In this document: one piece after another, positions 1 to 11,523 of the stretch
Layout: every line of letters starts with the position of its first letter
Numbering within the stretch: position 1 is the stretch's first letter
Assembly (NCBI GenBank): GCA_903870995.1
Contig: CAIQFD010000015.1
Coordinates: 16,721 to 80,720, forward strand
From: an uncultured Methylophilaceae bacterium
Lineage (GTDB): Bacteria; Pseudomonadota; Gammaproteobacteria; Burkholderiales; Methylophilaceae
Direction of reading: 5' to 3'
DNA: 64,000 bases
Program-made: the position numbers and the translations under genes
Notes under the pieces: generated by a model
What the model was told of the DNA's origin: nothing
Databases searched by the model: none
The model's input: only the letters and a program-made list of their open reading frames with translations

Positions 1-1398
1 GACGTATTGTCCATCAAAGCATGAGCAATCGAACACTTTAATCTTTGGATTGCTTAGTTGAACAGCAGATACTAAAGCGTCCAAGTCTTGGTAGATTAAG
101 GCGTCAGCGCCAATCTCTTTACAAATCTCTTCATCGGTACGTCCAGTCGCAAGCAACTCATTTCGCGTAGGCATGTCGATACCGTATACATTTGGAAAAC
201 GCACAGGTGGCGCAGCTGAGGCAAAATAAACCTTGCTAGCACCGGCGTCGCGAGCCATTTGCACGATTTGTTGCGAAGTCGTTCCACGCACAATCGAGTC
301 ATCGACCAACAACACGTTCTTACCCTTAAACTCCATCCCAATTGGATTGAGTTTTTGACGCACTGATTTTTTTCGGAGCGCTTGGCCAGGCATAATAAAT
401 GTACGGCCAATATAACGATTCTTAATAAAGCCTTCACGATAGGTGACATTGAGTGCATTAGCCAATTGCAATGCACTTGGACGACTAGTATCCGGGATCG
501 GAATCACCACATCAATCTTTAAGTCTTTCCATTCACGTTTAATCTTCTCAGCTAGGCTTTCGCCCATATGCAAGCGTGTTTGATAGACTGACACGCCATC
601 AATTAACGAATCTGGACGTGCGAGGTAAACATATTCGAAAATACATGGGGTCAACGCTGCGTTTTCAGCACATTGACGCGAGTAGAAATTACCATCCATA
701 TCAATAAACACCGCTTCACCAGGCTCAACATCACGTACCAACTTAAAGCCAAGCACATCAAGCGCGACACTTTCAGATGCGACGATATACTCCACGCCCT
801 TTTCAGTTTCTAACTTACCAATCACCAAAGGACGAATACCATGCGGATCACGGAAGGCAAGCAAGCCAAAATTAGCCACCATCGCGACAACCGCGTAAGC
901 GCCTTTAACACGCTTATGAACGCCAGCAACCGCATCAAAGATCATGTCTGAATTCAGAACTGCACTATGTGCAGTTTGTTCAATCTCATGCGCCAAAACG
1001 TTTAACAAGACTTCAGAGTCTGAACTTGTGTTGATATGACGCAAATCTTGACGGAACATCTCTTGTTTTAATTGTGCAGAGTTGGTCAAGTTACCATTGT
1101 GACCAAGCACAATACCAAACGGAGAGTTTACGTAAAAAGGCTGAGCTTCGGCTGCAGATGATGAGCCAGCAGTAGGATAACGCACATGAGCGATACCCGC
1201 ATTGCCTTGGAGGCTGCGCATATGGCGCGTTTGGAACACATCTTGTACAAGGCCATTATTTTTGTGCATATAAAAAGTATTGCGATCGCAGGTGACAATC
1301 CCTGCCGCATCTTGACCTCGATGCTGCAGCACCAACAAACCATCATAAAGTAACTGGTTAACTGGGTTTTTACCGACAATACCGATAATTCCGCACAT
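1..1398 (-). CDS. purF: Amidophosphoribosyltransferase (3' end runs off the window)
   Basis: Minus-strand reading from ATG at 1398 gives [36 protein letters not shown]..., a class II glutamine amidotransferase N-terminus, and ...[14 protein letters not shown]..., the PRPP-binding motif. It is open at the window edge and so absent from the ORF track. Confidence 0.97.
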   Translation of the reverse strand, partial: MCGIIGIVGKNPVNQLLYDGLLVLQHRGQDAAGIVTCDRNTFYMHKNNGLVQDVFQTRHMRSLQGNAGIAHVRYPTAGSSSAAEAQPFYVNSPFGIVLGHNGNLTNSAQLKQEMFRQDLRHINTSSDSEVLLNVLAHEIEQTAHSAVLNSDMIFDAVAGVHKRVKGAYAVVAMVANFGLLAFRDPHGIRPLVIGKLETEKGVEYIVASESVALDVLGFKLVRDVEPGEAVFIDMDGNFYSRQCAENAALTPCIFEYVYLARPDSLIDGVSVYQTRLHMGESLAEKIKREWKDLKIDVVIPIPDTSRPSALQLANALNVTYREGFIKNRYIGRTFIMPGQALRKKSVRQKLNPIGMEFKGKNVLLVDDSIVRGTTSQQIVQMARDAGASKVYFASAAPPVRFPNVYGIDMPTRNELLATGRTDEEICKEIGADALIYQDLDALVSAVQLSNPKIKVFDCSCFDGQYV

Positions 1399-1504
1399 TG
1401 TTTATTTTGCCTTTGTAACTAAAAATTCAATTTTTGACGTACTACTGGGGACACACTTCAAGCGGACATTCTACAATGAGAATCGCTGCTAAATACTACA
1501 TTAT

Positions 1505-1999
1505 TTACGAATCAAATTTCACACGATCAGCGATCGCTTTCGGCATCCAAGGCATCGCACTGAAAACCATCGCTTCCAGCGGCGCACTAAACATCGCGCT
1601 TCTCCATGCAGCGTCTTTAGGCAGGTCGGTCAGGCCACACAAAAAGACAACAACCCCAACAATCATCAAGCCACGCAATGTACCAAATATTGCTCCCAAG
1701 CCACGATCAATCCAGCTCAAGCCCGCTTTTTTAAAAACCTGTGAAAGTGCAATCGCCAGCAAACTACTGATCAACAAGGTCGCTAAGAATAAAATGATAA
1801 AACCAGCCAAATACTGCAAAGTTTCTGTAGGAATCGCTTTTGGCAACAGAGGCGCTAATTCCAGCGTGTATGTTTTTGCGACAAAAAAAGCCGCTACCCA
1901 GCCAATGAGTGCAAGTGCTTCACGCACAAAGCCACGCATCACACTAAAAAAAATGGATAAGCCAACAACCGCTAAGACAATGTAATCAAAACTCGTCAT
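1505..1999 (-). CDS. cvpA: CvpA family membrane protein
   Basis: 164 aa, multi-TM; sits directly upstream of purF, the conserved position. Confidence 0.93.
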   Translation of the reverse strand: MTSFDYIVLAVVGLSIFFSVMRGFVREALALIGWVAAFFVAKTYTLELAPLLPKAIPTETLQYLAGFIILFLATLLISSLLAIALSQVFKKAGLSWIDRGLGAIFGTLRGLMIVGVVVFLCGLTDLPKDAAWRSAMFSAPLEAMVFSAMPWMPKAIADRVKFDS

Positions 2000-2664
2000 T
2001 AATTACCTACCACCACACCGGCTAAATCTAGCGCTTTAACTTTACCCAACGCTGCCTCAGCCTCTTTTTTAGATGAATATGGACCAACCCTTAATCGTGT
2101 TTTCTTGCCTTTGGAAGTGTCAATCAACTCACTTTGCGATTTGAGCCCCTTATCAGACAACTGCCCTTGCATCTTCTTCACATTTTCCGGGTCTGAAAAT
2201 ACGCCAATTTGAACGAAGATACGCGCTGCTTCTGGCTTGGCTTTATCCTCAACTTTAGCAACAGGCTTAAGCTTGGGTTCTTCTTTTTTAGGTGTTTGTA
2301 CCTCAGGCACAACTGGCGCTGGCGGCTCAACAGGCTTAGCTTGACTGACTGGCGCTTGAGTCTCTGGTGCTTTATCCTCAACAGTAGGTGTATTCACGAT
2401 TGGCGCCGGAACAGGATTCGCTTGCACAGGCTCGACTTGTTTAATTGGCTCAGATTCCGGCTTGGCGTCCAGTTGATTGTCTTGACTAGGAATAGAGATC
2501 ACCACATCTTCTTTAGGTGCTTGTCCAACCTTATCTTCCAGCAACATAGGTAACAAGACAATCATGAGCAAAACAAGCGCTACCGCACCAACTAAGCGTC
2601 TTCTAGCACGCTTTTTGAATTGGATTTCCTGCTCGTTTTGAGATTGCAGGTTATCTTGCGCCAT
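1999..2664 (-). CDS. SPOR-domain (DedD-like) membrane-anchored protein
   Basis: Single TM, Pro/Lys/Glu-rich linker, C-terminal SPOR domain (FVQIGVFSDPENVKKMQGQL...). Start chosen at MAQDNLQSQ. Confidence 0.88.
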   Translation of the reverse strand: MAQDNLQSQNEQEIQFKKRARRRLVGAVALVLLMIVLLPMLLEDKVGQAPKEDVVISIPSQDNQLDAKPESEPIKQVEPVQANPVPAPIVNTPTVEDKAPETQAPVSQAKPVEPPAPVVPEVQTPKKEEPKLKPVAKVEDKAKPEAARIFVQIGVFSDPENVKKMQGQLSDKGLKSQSELIDTSKGKKTRLRVGPYSSKKEAEAALGKVKALDLAGVVVGN

Positions 2665-3985
2665 TGTTGATCGTCCTATTGTTGAATGTTGCTGTTTGCA
2701 AAGCACGCATCACTTCAGCTACTGTGAAAAATGATCCTAATATGATAATTCTATCATTTTCATTAGCATCAATACAGGCTTGCGCGTAGGCATTTTCGAC
2801 CCCATTAAATAATCGAATGGCCGCATGAGGCAATTCCGCATGCACTAGCTGCTGAATCATTGTCCCATCAGCGCCGCGAACGTGAGAAATGCCCGACACG
2901 TACCATTCATCCACCTCAGAAGCGATGGCTTGTATTACTCCAGTAATATCTTTATCGGCCAGCATTGCGAATACCGCGATTGTTTTGCCTGTGGTGTCTG
3001 TGTTTTTAAGATTTTCCGCAAGGGATTTAGCTGCGTGTGGATTATGCGCCACATCTAAAATAACATCCGGCTTTGATGATAGGTATTGATAGCGGCCATG
3101 CAAGCAAACCGTCAGCAAGCCATCAGAAATTGCTTCTTTACTCACAGGCAATAATGACTGCAATGATTCAATCGCCGCCATCACACAAGAAGCGTTGTAA
3201 AGCTGAAAATCACCAATCAACGCAGGCATGGGTAACTGATCCAACCTGAATTGATTCCCTGAGTAGTTCCAATCGTCTTGATGGCGCTCAAATTGAAAGT
3301 CGTGTTGAATGCATTTGAGTTCAGCGCCAATCTTTTCGGCATACGCAATTAAAGATTGTGGCGGAGACAAGTCTCCGCAAATCGCAGGGATATTCGCTCT
3401 AAAAATACCAGCCTTTTCAGCACCGATCAGCTCACGCGTGTCGCCTAGAAAATCCATATGGTCTAAATCAACACTGGTCACAATGGTGCAACTGGGTTCA
3501 AACACATTAACCGCATCTAGCCTGCCACCTAAACCCACCTCAAGGATGGCAACATCCACAACAGAAGCACAAAAATGCCACATGGCGGCCAAGGTGCCAT
3601 ATTCAAAATAGGTTAATTGTATTTCTTGACGTGCAGACTCAATCGCTTGAAAAGCGCGTATTAAATCATCGTCACTAATTTCATGACAGGCGACACGGAC
3701 TCGCTCGCTATAACGCAACAAATGGGGAGATGAATAACTTGCAACACGGTAGCCAGCAGCGTGATAAATATGCTCCAACATTGCGCAGGTTGAACCTTTG
3801 CCGTTGGTGCCAGCCACTGTAATGATCGGAAAATTGTATTGAAGATTTAATCGTTGTTTGACTTGATTGACTCGCCCCAACCCCATTTCAATATCTTTAG
3901 GGTGCAAAGCCTCAATATAAGCCAGCCAGTCGTTTAAATCAAAATCAGCATGGATGCTCGCTGACAAATCAGGGTGTTCAGGCAA
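2651..3985 (-). CDS. folC: Bifunctional folylpolyglutamate synthase/dihydrofolate synthase
   Basis: ITVAGTNGKGSTCAMLEHIY P-loop and Mur ligase-like fold; located between accD and the SPOR gene. Confidence 0.96.
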   Translation of the reverse strand: MPEHPDLSASIHADFDLNDWLAYIEALHPKDIEMGLGRVNQVKQRLNLQYNFPIITVAGTNGKGSTCAMLEHIYHAAGYRVASYSSPHLLRYSERVRVACHEISDDDLIRAFQAIESARQEIQLTYFEYGTLAAMWHFCASVVDVAILEVGLGGRLDAVNVFEPSCTIVTSVDLDHMDFLGDTRELIGAEKAGIFRANIPAICGDLSPPQSLIAYAEKIGAELKCIQHDFQFERHQDDWNYSGNQFRLDQLPMPALIGDFQLYNASCVMAAIESLQSLLPVSKEAISDGLLTVCLHGRYQYLSSKPDVILDVAHNPHAAKSLAENLKNTDTTGKTIAVFAMLADKDITGVIQAIASEVDEWYVSGISHVRGADGTMIQQLVHAELPHAAIRLFNGVENAYAQACIDANENDRIIILGSFFTVAEVMRALQTATFNNRTINNGAR

Positions 3986-4023
3986 TTTAGGGTCAGTATC
4001 CGTGAATCGTCGACAACAATTAA

Positions 4024-4890
4024 TTAAGCTGCAACTGGCAACTTCATTAGGTTTGCAATCAACACAGACAACTTATCGCGCATCTCACGACGATCGATAA
4101 TGATATCAACGGCGCCGTGCTCAACTAAAAACTCTGCACGCTGGAAACCATCAGGCAAGGTTTCACGGACTGTTTGCTCAATCACGCGAGGACCTGCAAA
4201 ACCAATAAGCGCTTGTGGCTCAGCCACGATGATATCACCCAACATCGCAAAACTTGCTGAAACACCGCCCATGGTTGGGTCGGTTAATACTGAGATATAA
4301 GGCAAGCCTGCTTGGCTAAGCTTAGTGAGTGCAGCGCTGGTTTTTGCCATTTGCATTAAAGAGAACAAGCCTTCTTGCATACGTGCACCGCCACTAGCAG
4401 ACACACAAATAAATGCAGACTTGCTATCAATCGCCGCTTGAACACCACGCACAAAACGTTCACCCACAACAGAGCCCATAGAGCCACCCATGAATTTGAA
4501 TTCAAATGAGGCTGCAACAACAGGCACTTGCTTAATGCTGCCTTGCATCACGAGCAACGCATCAGTCTCACCTACTTCACTTTGTGAGGCTTTAATACGA
4601 TCTGCATAACGCTTGGTGTCTTTGAATTTTAAAGGATCGATAGGCTGCACTTCTGCACCAATCTCAATACGACCTTCTTCATCGAGCAAGACATTCAATC
4701 TATCTCTTGCAGAGATACGGTTGTGATAATCACACTTAGGGCATACTTCAGCGTTAGCTTCTAAGTCTGTGCGATACAACACTGAATCGCATTTAGGGCA
4801 CTTACTCCAAAGTCCTTCAGGCACATTCTTCTTGCTTGGACCAATCACTCTATTGATTTTTGGTGGGAGTATCTTTTGTAACCAACTCAT
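4024..4890 (-). CDS. accD: Acetyl-CoA carboxylase carboxyltransferase subunit beta
   Basis: N-terminal CPKC..CPKC zinc finger; [22 protein letters not shown]. Confidence 0.98.
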   Translation of the reverse strand: MSWLQKILPPKINRVIGPSKKNVPEGLWSKCPKCDSVLYRTDLEANAEVCPKCDYHNRISARDRLNVLLDEEGRIEIGAEVQPIDPLKFKDTKRYADRIKASQSEVGETDALLVMQGSIKQVPVVAASFEFKFMGGSMGSVVGERFVRGVQAAIDSKSAFICVSASGGARMQEGLFSLMQMAKTSAALTKLSQAGLPYISVLTDPTMGGVSASFAMLGDIIVAEPQALIGFAGPRVIEQTVRETLPDGFQRAEFLVEHGAVDIIIDRREMRDKLSVLIANLMKLPVAA

Positions 4891-4931
4891 CGCTTATTCC
4901 TTTTTCTCGTTAACACGAGTGATTAATATCT

Positions 4932-5729
4932 TTATGCGTCAATCGCGGCACGAAGCTCTGCTGTGAGCGCCATTAAGTTTACAACCACATTGTCCGCTGT
5001 TGATTTTTCAACTTCTTGCACCATACGGCTACCAACTACGATGGCATCTGCAACGCCCGCAACCGCTTTTGCGGTTTCAGCATCACGCACACCAAAACCT
5101 ACACCGATAGGCAAATCTGTTTGCGTACGGATCGCAGCGACGCGATCAGCGACTTCAACAATATCTAGATTCTTTGACCCAGTCACGCCTTTAAGTGAAA
5201 CGTAGTAAATAAAGCCACTTGCTTGATTCACAATGATGTCTACGCGAGATTTGTCTGTCGTTGGTGAGAGCAAGAATACAGGATCGATATCACGTGCCTT
5301 CAACAGGGCATTAAACGCTGTCGATTCTTCAGGCGGATAATCAACTGTCAAAATACCATCAATTCCAGCATCTTTGGCTGCATCTGCAAACATCTCAACG
5401 CCCATGGCCTCAATAGGATTCGCATAGCCCATCAAAACGATAGGTGTTTTATTGTCTTGCTGGCGAAATTCTTTAACCAAAGCCAATACTTTACGCAATC
5501 CTACCTTATGCACTAAAGCACGCTCACTTGCGCGCTGAATCACAGGGCCATCTGCCATTGGGTCTGAAAAAGGCACGCCCAACTCAATCAAGTCAGCACC
5601 GGCTTTCACCAAGCCATGCAACATCGCAACGGTTTGGTCTGGATGCGGGTCACCCGCAGTAATAAATGGAATGAGGGCTTTTTTGCCAGATTGCTTAAGT
5701 GTTGCAAAAGTAGTTTGAATACGTGACAT
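4932..5729 (-). CDS. trpA: Tryptophan synthase alpha chain
   Basis: [28 protein letters not shown]...; start inferred downstream of the track ORF start. Confidence 0.97.
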   Translation of the reverse strand: MSRIQTTFATLKQSGKKALIPFITAGDPHPDQTVAMLHGLVKAGADLIELGVPFSDPMADGPVIQRASERALVHKVGLRKVLALVKEFRQQDNKTPIVLMGYANPIEAMGVEMFADAAKDAGIDGILTVDYPPEESTAFNALLKARDIDPVFLLSPTTDKSRVDIIVNQASGFIYYVSLKGVTGSKNLDIVEVADRVAAIRTQTDLPIGVGFGVRDAETAKAVAGVADAIVVGSRMVQEVEKSTADNVVVNLMALTAELRAAIDA

Positions 5730-5733
5730 AGGC

Positions 5734-6936
5734 TTAAAGAGTAATTCCGGAAAGTTGAGCAACAGTGTTCATGTCTTTATCACCACGACCTGAAAGGTTA
5801 ACCAAGATAATTTGGTCTGGTGACATGGTCTTAGCCAGTTTTTCAGCATAAGCAAGTGCATGGCTAGATTCTAATGCTGGGATAATCCCTTCAGTACGAC
5901 ACAAACTATGAAATGCCGCCATCGCTTCATCATCAGTAATTGCAACATACTCAGCACGTTTAATGTCTTTCAACCATGCATGCTCTGGACCCACACCTGG
6001 ATAATCCAAACCCGCTGAAATTGAATGCGTTTCAATGATTTGACCATCTTCATCTTGCATTAAATAAGTGCGATTGCCATGCAATACACCAACAGCGCTG
6101 TTAGCGGTTAATGGTGCCGCATGCTTGCCTGTTTCCAGACCATGCCCCGCCGCTTCAACACCAATTAACTTCACACCCGCTTCGTTAATATATGGATAGA
6201 AGATACCCATGGCATTTGAGCCACCACCCACACAGGCAATTACCGCATCTGGCTGACGACCCACGATTTCATTCATTTGAATTTTTGCTTCCACGCCAAT
6301 CACAGCCTGGAAGTCACGCACCATCATTGGGTAAGGATGTGGACCAGCCACAGTACCAATAATGTAAAAAGTATTTTCAATATTAGTCACCCAATCACGC
6401 ATCGCTTCATTCAGCGCATCTTTGAGTGTTTTTGAGCCACTTTCAACCGGCACAACGGTTGCGCCCAATAACTTCATACGATAAACGTTAGGTGCTTGAC
6501 GCTTCACATCTTCTGAGCCCATATAAACAACGCACTCAAGACCTAAACGCGCAGCAATCGTTGCCGTTGCAACACCATGTTGGCCTGCGCCAGTTTCTGC
6601 AATCACACGCGGCTTGCCCATGCGCTTCGCCAACAATGCCTGACCTACCGTGTTATTTACTTTATGCGCCCCAGTGTGGTTTAAGTCTTCACGCTTCAAG
6701 TAAATTTGCGCGCCCCCAACCTTATCTGACCAGCGTTTAGCATGGTAAATAGGACTTGGACGACCCACAAAGTGTTTTAAATCATGTGCAAACTCAGCCA
6801 AGAATTCTGGATCATGACGATACTTCTCGTACATCTGGCGAAGCTCTTCAAGCGCCTCCACCAATGTTTCAGCGACAAAAATTCCGCCGTAAGGGCCAAA
6901 GTGACCGCGTTCATCTGGCATATCATATAGTTGCAT
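5734..6936 (-). CDS. trpB: Tryptophan synthase beta chain
   Basis: [25 protein letters not shown]...; [18 protein letters not shown]-lysine motif. Confidence 0.98.
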   Translation of the reverse strand: MQLYDMPDERGHFGPYGGIFVAETLVEALEELRQMYEKYRHDPEFLAEFAHDLKHFVGRPSPIYHAKRWSDKVGGAQIYLKREDLNHTGAHKVNNTVGQALLAKRMGKPRVIAETGAGQHGVATATIAARLGLECVVYMGSEDVKRQAPNVYRMKLLGATVVPVESGSKTLKDALNEAMRDWVTNIENTFYIIGTVAGPHPYPMMVRDFQAVIGVEAKIQMNEIVGRQPDAVIACVGGGSNAMGIFYPYINEAGVKLIGVEAAGHGLETGKHAAPLTANSAVGVLHGNRTYLMQDEDGQIIETHSISAGLDYPGVGPEHAWLKDIKRAEYVAITDDEAMAAFHSLCRTEGIIPALESSHALAYAEKLAKTMSPDQIILVNLSGRGDKDMNTVAQLSGITL

Positions 6937-7546
6937 TACTGACTCCTCGCATGAATGCAGCGATTTTCGCTGCATCCTTAATTCCTTTATTGGCTTCAAC
7001 GCCCCCGCTTACATCGACCGCATATGGTCGCACTTGTTCAATTGCCACACCAACATTTTCAGCATTTAGCCCACCGGCCAATACCACTGGCATAGTCAAA
7101 CTATGTGGAATTAATGACCAATCAAACACCAGGCCTGTACCGCCCGGGATACCTTCAGCAAAGGCATCTAACAATAAGGCTCTTGCATCAGCGTAATCAG
7201 CTGCATATTGTACCAAATTTGTACCATTTTTAACGCGAATTGCCTTCATATAAGGCCGTGAATATTGACGACATGCAGAAGGCGTTTCATCTCCATGAAA
7301 TTGCAGTAAATCCAGCTTCACAGACGAGAGCACTTCTTGAACAAAAGCAGGCTCAGCGTCGACAAAAAGACCCACCACTGTGACAAAGGCAGGCACGTTA
7401 GATACGATTTCAGCAGCTTGCGCTAGGGTGACGTTGCGAGGACTGTTAGCGTAAAACACCAAACCAATCGCATCAGCCCCCTGCCTAACAGCTTCAAGAG
7501 CATCTTCGACGCGAGTAATACCACAAATTTTTACACGAGTTCGCAC
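6923..7546 (-). CDS. trpF: Phosphoribosylanthranilate isomerase
   Basis: [27 protein letters not shown]; trpFBA order. Confidence 0.97.
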   Translation of the reverse strand: MRTRVKICGITRVEDALEAVRQGADAIGLVFYANSPRNVTLAQAAEIVSNVPAFVTVVGLFVDAEPAFVQEVLSSVKLDLLQFHGDETPSACRQYSRPYMKAIRVKNGTNLVQYAADYADARALLLDAFAEGIPGGTGLVFDWSLIPHSLTMPVVLAGGLNAENVGVAIEQVRPYAVDVSGGVEANKGIKDAAKIAAFMRGVSNATI

Positions 7547-7606
7547 AGATGAAAGAATTTAATATAAAGACGATAGCGTAACCGAAAGCTGCAAAACTGT
7601 CACAGC

Positions 7607-8401
7607 TTAGTTGGCGCTTGAGGTAAAAAACTGAATGGTTCGACAGGTTGGCGGCAAACCCCAATGCGCTTCATAACCGACACCAGTCAAATACAAGCCA
7701 TCTGGCGAAAAAGTTGGCGGCGACTGAGTGCGGTCACATTGCTGCAATAAGGTTTGAATGTAATGCGGCTCAAAACTACCCTTACCGACATACACCAAGG
7801 CACCCACCATATTACGAACTTGGTGATGCAAAAAAGCATTCCCCGAGAAATTAAATACGATGCAGTCACCATGCTTATTTACTTCTGCTTGATAAAGCGT
7901 TCTGACAGGTGATTTCGCTTGGCATTCAGACGCACGAAAAGCACTGAAATCATGCTCCCCCTCCAAGAATTTCGCACCCTCTGCCATTTTCTCTGCATCA
8001 AGCGGCAAGTGAAACCAGCTAGCCTTATTTGCCATCACCGCTGGCGCCACAGGAGCGTTATATAAAACAAACTGATAATCTCGACGCCTAGCAGAAAAGC
8101 GGGCATGAAAGTCATCAGGCACGACTTGCGCCCAAAGCACTCTCACGTTCACTGGTAAGTTTGCATTAATACCTCGCACCCATGCGCTGATGGGCCGTTC
8201 CGTCTCAGTATCAAAATGTACAACTTGGCACAATGCATGCACACCCGTATCTGTGCGCCCAGCAGCCACAACACCAACTTCATGCCCCGCCATTTCAGAC
8301 AAAGCCAATTCCAGTCGATCTTGAACGCCGCAACCTTCAGGCTGTGTTTGCCAACCACAAAAGTGATTACCGTCGTATTCGATGCCAAGTGCAATTCTCA
8401 T
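7607..8401 (-). CDS. truA: tRNA pseudouridine(38-40) synthase
   Basis: MRIALGIEYDGNHFCGWQTQPEG...AAGRTDTGVHALCQVVHF. Confidence 0.97.
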   Translation of the reverse strand: MRIALGIEYDGNHFCGWQTQPEGCGVQDRLELALSEMAGHEVGVVAAGRTDTGVHALCQVVHFDTETERPISAWVRGINANLPVNVRVLWAQVVPDDFHARFSARRRDYQFVLYNAPVAPAVMANKASWFHLPLDAEKMAEGAKFLEGEHDFSAFRASECQAKSPVRTLYQAEVNKHGDCIVFNFSGNAFLHHQVRNMVGALVYVGKGSFEPHYIQTLLQQCDRTQSPPTFSPDGLYLTGVGYEAHWGLPPTCRTIQFFTSSAN

Positions 8402-9090
8402 CGGTAGATCACCACTAGCGCAAAAAGTATTGCCATCAAAACATAATCAAGAAAGCGCATTCTAGGCAAATCCAAACGAATCTTTTCGTTGATAGCGCTT
8501 GGCTTAGCAGAACCAACATCAAGCGTGAGGATTTGAGCCCATTTGGACGTTGCAGTCACTTGCTTTGCTTGTGTCTTTTGATGGTCGTCAATGTATTGTA
8601 ATGTGAGGTAAAGCCTTGCAGTGAAACGTGCCGGCGATAACCCAATAAAACGTAGCGGCTGAATAAGAAAATAGATACCCGCCATCAATGCCTCTCTGCT
8701 TGATGTGACAATCAACAATTCAATCCCAGCGAGTACGAGCGTCATTCTTGCGATTTGATACAAAGCCCCCTTTAAACCCTCATAAGTGGGTGCAACGTCC
8801 ATGGGCCAATGCGGTATGTATTCGCCAGGGGTTGCGAAGGCATAAATGAGTGTCATTGAGAGAAAGAGCCAGCGCATACGCCATATCATTGAAGCAAATG
8901 TGCGCCCACCAAAATAAATTAAACCACTCAGGAGAATTAAACCTAGGAGTAACAATTGATTAAGCTTGAGCCCTTGAATACAGGCGGCCATTAATACTAA
9001 TGCAAAGATTTTAGTCGCCGGATGCAAACCAATGCGATTTAATAAAAAAGCCGGACTAAACAGCCCGGCCAATTTAAGATTGAATTTCAT
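8398..9090 (-). CDS. CbiQ/EcfT-like transmembrane protein
   Basis: 230 aa, multi-TM; HPATKIFALVLMAACIQ and ...LIVTSSREALMAGIYFLIQPLRFIGLSPARFTARLYLTLQYIDD resemble ECF/CbiQ transporter T components. No cognate A component nearby. Confidence 0.65.
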   Translation of the reverse strand: MKFNLKLAGLFSPAFLLNRIGLHPATKIFALVLMAACIQGLKLNQLLLLGLILLSGLIYFGGRTFASMIWRMRWLFLSMTLIYAFATPGEYIPHWPMDVAPTYEGLKGALYQIARMTLVLAGIELLIVTSSREALMAGIYFLIQPLRFIGLSPARFTARLYLTLQYIDDHQKTQAKQVTATSKWAQILTLDVGSAKPSAINEKIRLDLPRMRFLDYVLMAILFALVVIYR

Positions 9091-11390
9091 TACGCTAGAC
9101 TATCAATCAATGCCTGAGCGCGCTCACGCTGCCCAGTGCTACCATCCTTTAACGCTTCAGCAAGCAACTCCAGCGCCCCCTCTTTATCTGCCATATCGAT
9201 GTAAGCAACGGCTAATTCAAGCTTCGTTGCTACTTCCGCAGAATCCGAACCATTCGATTTTGCTGATTGGCTTTTTGCTGGCTGGCTAGCTTTTGCTTTC
9301 TTTGGTTTTTCAACTTTTAATAAGTTAGAGAAATCACCGTTGAAAGCATCGGGGATAGGTGTTGCAGACACGCTAGGTGTATTGATAGGCTCAATAGAGT
9401 CAAAGTTAAGCGTAATGCCAGACAAGTTTAAGTCGGGCGTTTCATGTGGAAGATCAAAATTAATCTCTTCGACCATTTCATCACCCTGCTCAACATGCGT
9501 TAAAGCACCAGATTCGGCTAGCGTCTGAGCGCTTTCATCCATGACAAAATTCAATGGTTCAGCAATCGGCTTAATGACGTCATCTTCCATCAAGCTTGCA
9601 TCATTAAAATCTGAAACGGCAAGCTTAGTCTCTTCAACGCCTACAACAGGCGAATCTGCATAAGCGACTTGATAAAGCTTATTCTCTGGGTCTATTTTTA
9701 GACCAAGCGTTGTCACGGTTGACCAGATTGGGTCTGAGGAACCAAGCTGAGAAAAAAGCTCACCTGCCAAGACTTCAAATGCCGATATGTTTTTTAATTC
9801 GCTATAAATTTCAAGTAACTTCAAATGCAATTCGTAACGATGAGGGGACTTTTGAATCGCTTCTTTAAGAATATCTACAGCCTGCGCATGACGACCATAA
9901 GCGAGATAAACATCGGCTTCAGCAATCGGATCTACCTCATGCGTATCAATCATGTCACCACTTGAAGCGGAAAAATCACTTAAAAAAGAAGTCACATCAG
10001 CATTATCACTTGCCGCAAATGGACTAAGATGACTTTCCGTCCCATTATCATCAAGATTTAATTTGATTTTATTTTTGCGTCTTACCCACAAACCAAATCC
10101 AGCCAAAGCGGCTAATAAAGCGCCAACAACGGCCAGAACAACAGGGTCAATCACCTCAAATATACTAGGCGCATCAACTTGCTTTTCCTTAGCCTGAACT
10201 GCTTGTTGCTGCGCTTCAGCCATGGCTTTGTTTTTGACTGCCATCAATTTTTTCATATCGGCAATTTGTTTAGCTAACGCCTCAGACTTCTCGTCCGTTT
10301 CTTTAATATCGTTTTGCTTTGCAGCCAAATCATCTTGCAAGGCAATCGCTTTATCAGCCGCTGACTTTTCTGAACTTGCTTGATCCCCGCTAGATTTAGA
10401 TGTTTTATCCGCATCTACTTTCGCCAACTTCACCACATCACGCGCGCCTACTGAAGATGGCGTCGCTTTATCTTCGGTCACAATCTTGCCTTTGGTTTGA
10501 TTGTTTGACGTCGCATCGTTAGCCGGCGCACTCATCGCCGCATCAGCGAGCTTTGCGGTGTATGCCTGCCAATTACCGACTTGCGCGCGCACCTCTGCGC
10601 TCGCTTCTTTCTTATCGATCGCTTGTAAAGTCTCTAGACTTGGGACTTGAATGATTTGTCCAACTTTAAGACGATTAATGTTATCCCCATCAAATGCAGC
10701 TGGATTTGCTTTGTAAAGGCCAACTAAAAGTTGATCTAAGTTAACGTCTTGAATATTGAGGCGCAGCGCAATGGCGCTTAACGAATCACCTTTTACTGTT
10801 GTCACTTCTTGCCCATCTGAAGCCACACTTGGCGTTTTAGCATGTGCGTGATGCGCGCGCTTAGTTTTTGGATTAGAAGTGATTGGTGTCGGCGCTAGTC
10901 GCTGATGAGTCTCATTAGATTGCTCTGTGATTGGCTTTGCAGAATCAATGGTAGGCGCTGCAACGCGCGTCGCTGAATAGTCAGGCGGATCCAGAAGTAA
11001 TGTGTATTCACGAGATAGTTGACCATCAGCCCAAACGACCTGAATCAACATATCCAAAAATGGATCAGTCACTGCTTGACTGGAGCTCAATTGAATCACT
11101 GGGTCGCCATTAGGCTTTTTGACGACACTGATTTTGATGTTGTTTTGAATGGCGGCTTTTTCGACACCTTGTGCAACGTAGAATTCATCTGGTGCAAGAT
11201 TTGCACTCAAGCCTGCCAACTCTTCAGGACTCACTGAAGTAAGCTCAATTTCAGCACTCAGTGGCTCACCCAGCGCAGAAAAGACATTTAACTTACCTAA
11301 TCCAGCAGCACTCACACTGAATGAAAGTAGAGAAAAACACAAAGCTAATGAGATTTGTTTGATTTTTGTATTTTTTACTAATTTAATCAT
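9090..11390 (-). CDS. fimV: FimV-family pilus assembly/motility protein
   Basis: Signal peptide; FSALGEPLSAEIELTSVSPEEL FimV N-terminus; LysM domain; TM segment; acidic C-terminal region with TPR. Confidence 0.93.
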   Translation of the reverse strand: MIKLVKNTKIKQISLALCFSLLSFSVSAAGLGKLNVFSALGEPLSAEIELTSVSPEELAGLSANLAPDEFYVAQGVEKAAIQNNIKISVVKKPNGDPVIQLSSSQAVTDPFLDMLIQVVWADGQLSREYTLLLDPPDYSATRVAAPTIDSAKPITEQSNETHQRLAPTPITSNPKTKRAHHAHAKTPSVASDGQEVTTVKGDSLSAIALRLNIQDVNLDQLLVGLYKANPAAFDGDNINRLKVGQIIQVPSLETLQAIDKKEASAEVRAQVGNWQAYTAKLADAAMSAPANDATSNNQTKGKIVTEDKATPSSVGARDVVKLAKVDADKTSKSSGDQASSEKSAADKAIALQDDLAAKQNDIKETDEKSEALAKQIADMKKLMAVKNKAMAEAQQQAVQAKEKQVDAPSIFEVIDPVVLAVVGALLAALAGFGLWVRRKNKIKLNLDDNGTESHLSPFAASDNADVTSFLSDFSASSGDMIDTHEVDPIAEADVYLAYGRHAQAVDILKEAIQKSPHRYELHLKLLEIYSELKNISAFEVLAGELFSQLGSSDPIWSTVTTLGLKIDPENKLYQVAYADSPVVGVEETKLAVSDFNDASLMEDDVIKPIAEPLNFVMDESAQTLAESGALTHVEQGDEMVEEINFDLPHETPDLNLSGITLNFDSIEPINTPSVSATPIPDAFNGDFSNLLKVEKPKKAKASQPAKSQSAKSNGSDSAEVATKLELAVAYIDMADKEGALELLAEALKDGSTGQRERAQALIDSLA

Positions 11391-11523
11391 ATTAATCTAG
11401 CCTATGCTGACCATCTAACAACAAGAATTTAAAAATCAAAATAACATCGAATTCAATGCCTTGCAAGATACAAGTTAAGCAAATATTGACTTAACTCCTC
11501 ATCTTCAAAAGCCAATGTAAACC

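Noticed and set aside
96-476. 126-aa minus-strand ORF
   Set aside because: Alternative frame inside purF, which is clearly coded in another frame of the same strand.
1434-1985. 183-aa plus-strand ORF
   Set aside because: Antisense to cvpA, low-complexity Ala/Lys/Thr composition and no family resemblance; shadow ORF.
11473-11496. AGTTAAG-N10-CTTAACT inverted repeat between asd and fimV
   Set aside because: Short AT-rich arms, plausible by chance; no supporting promoter or terminator context.
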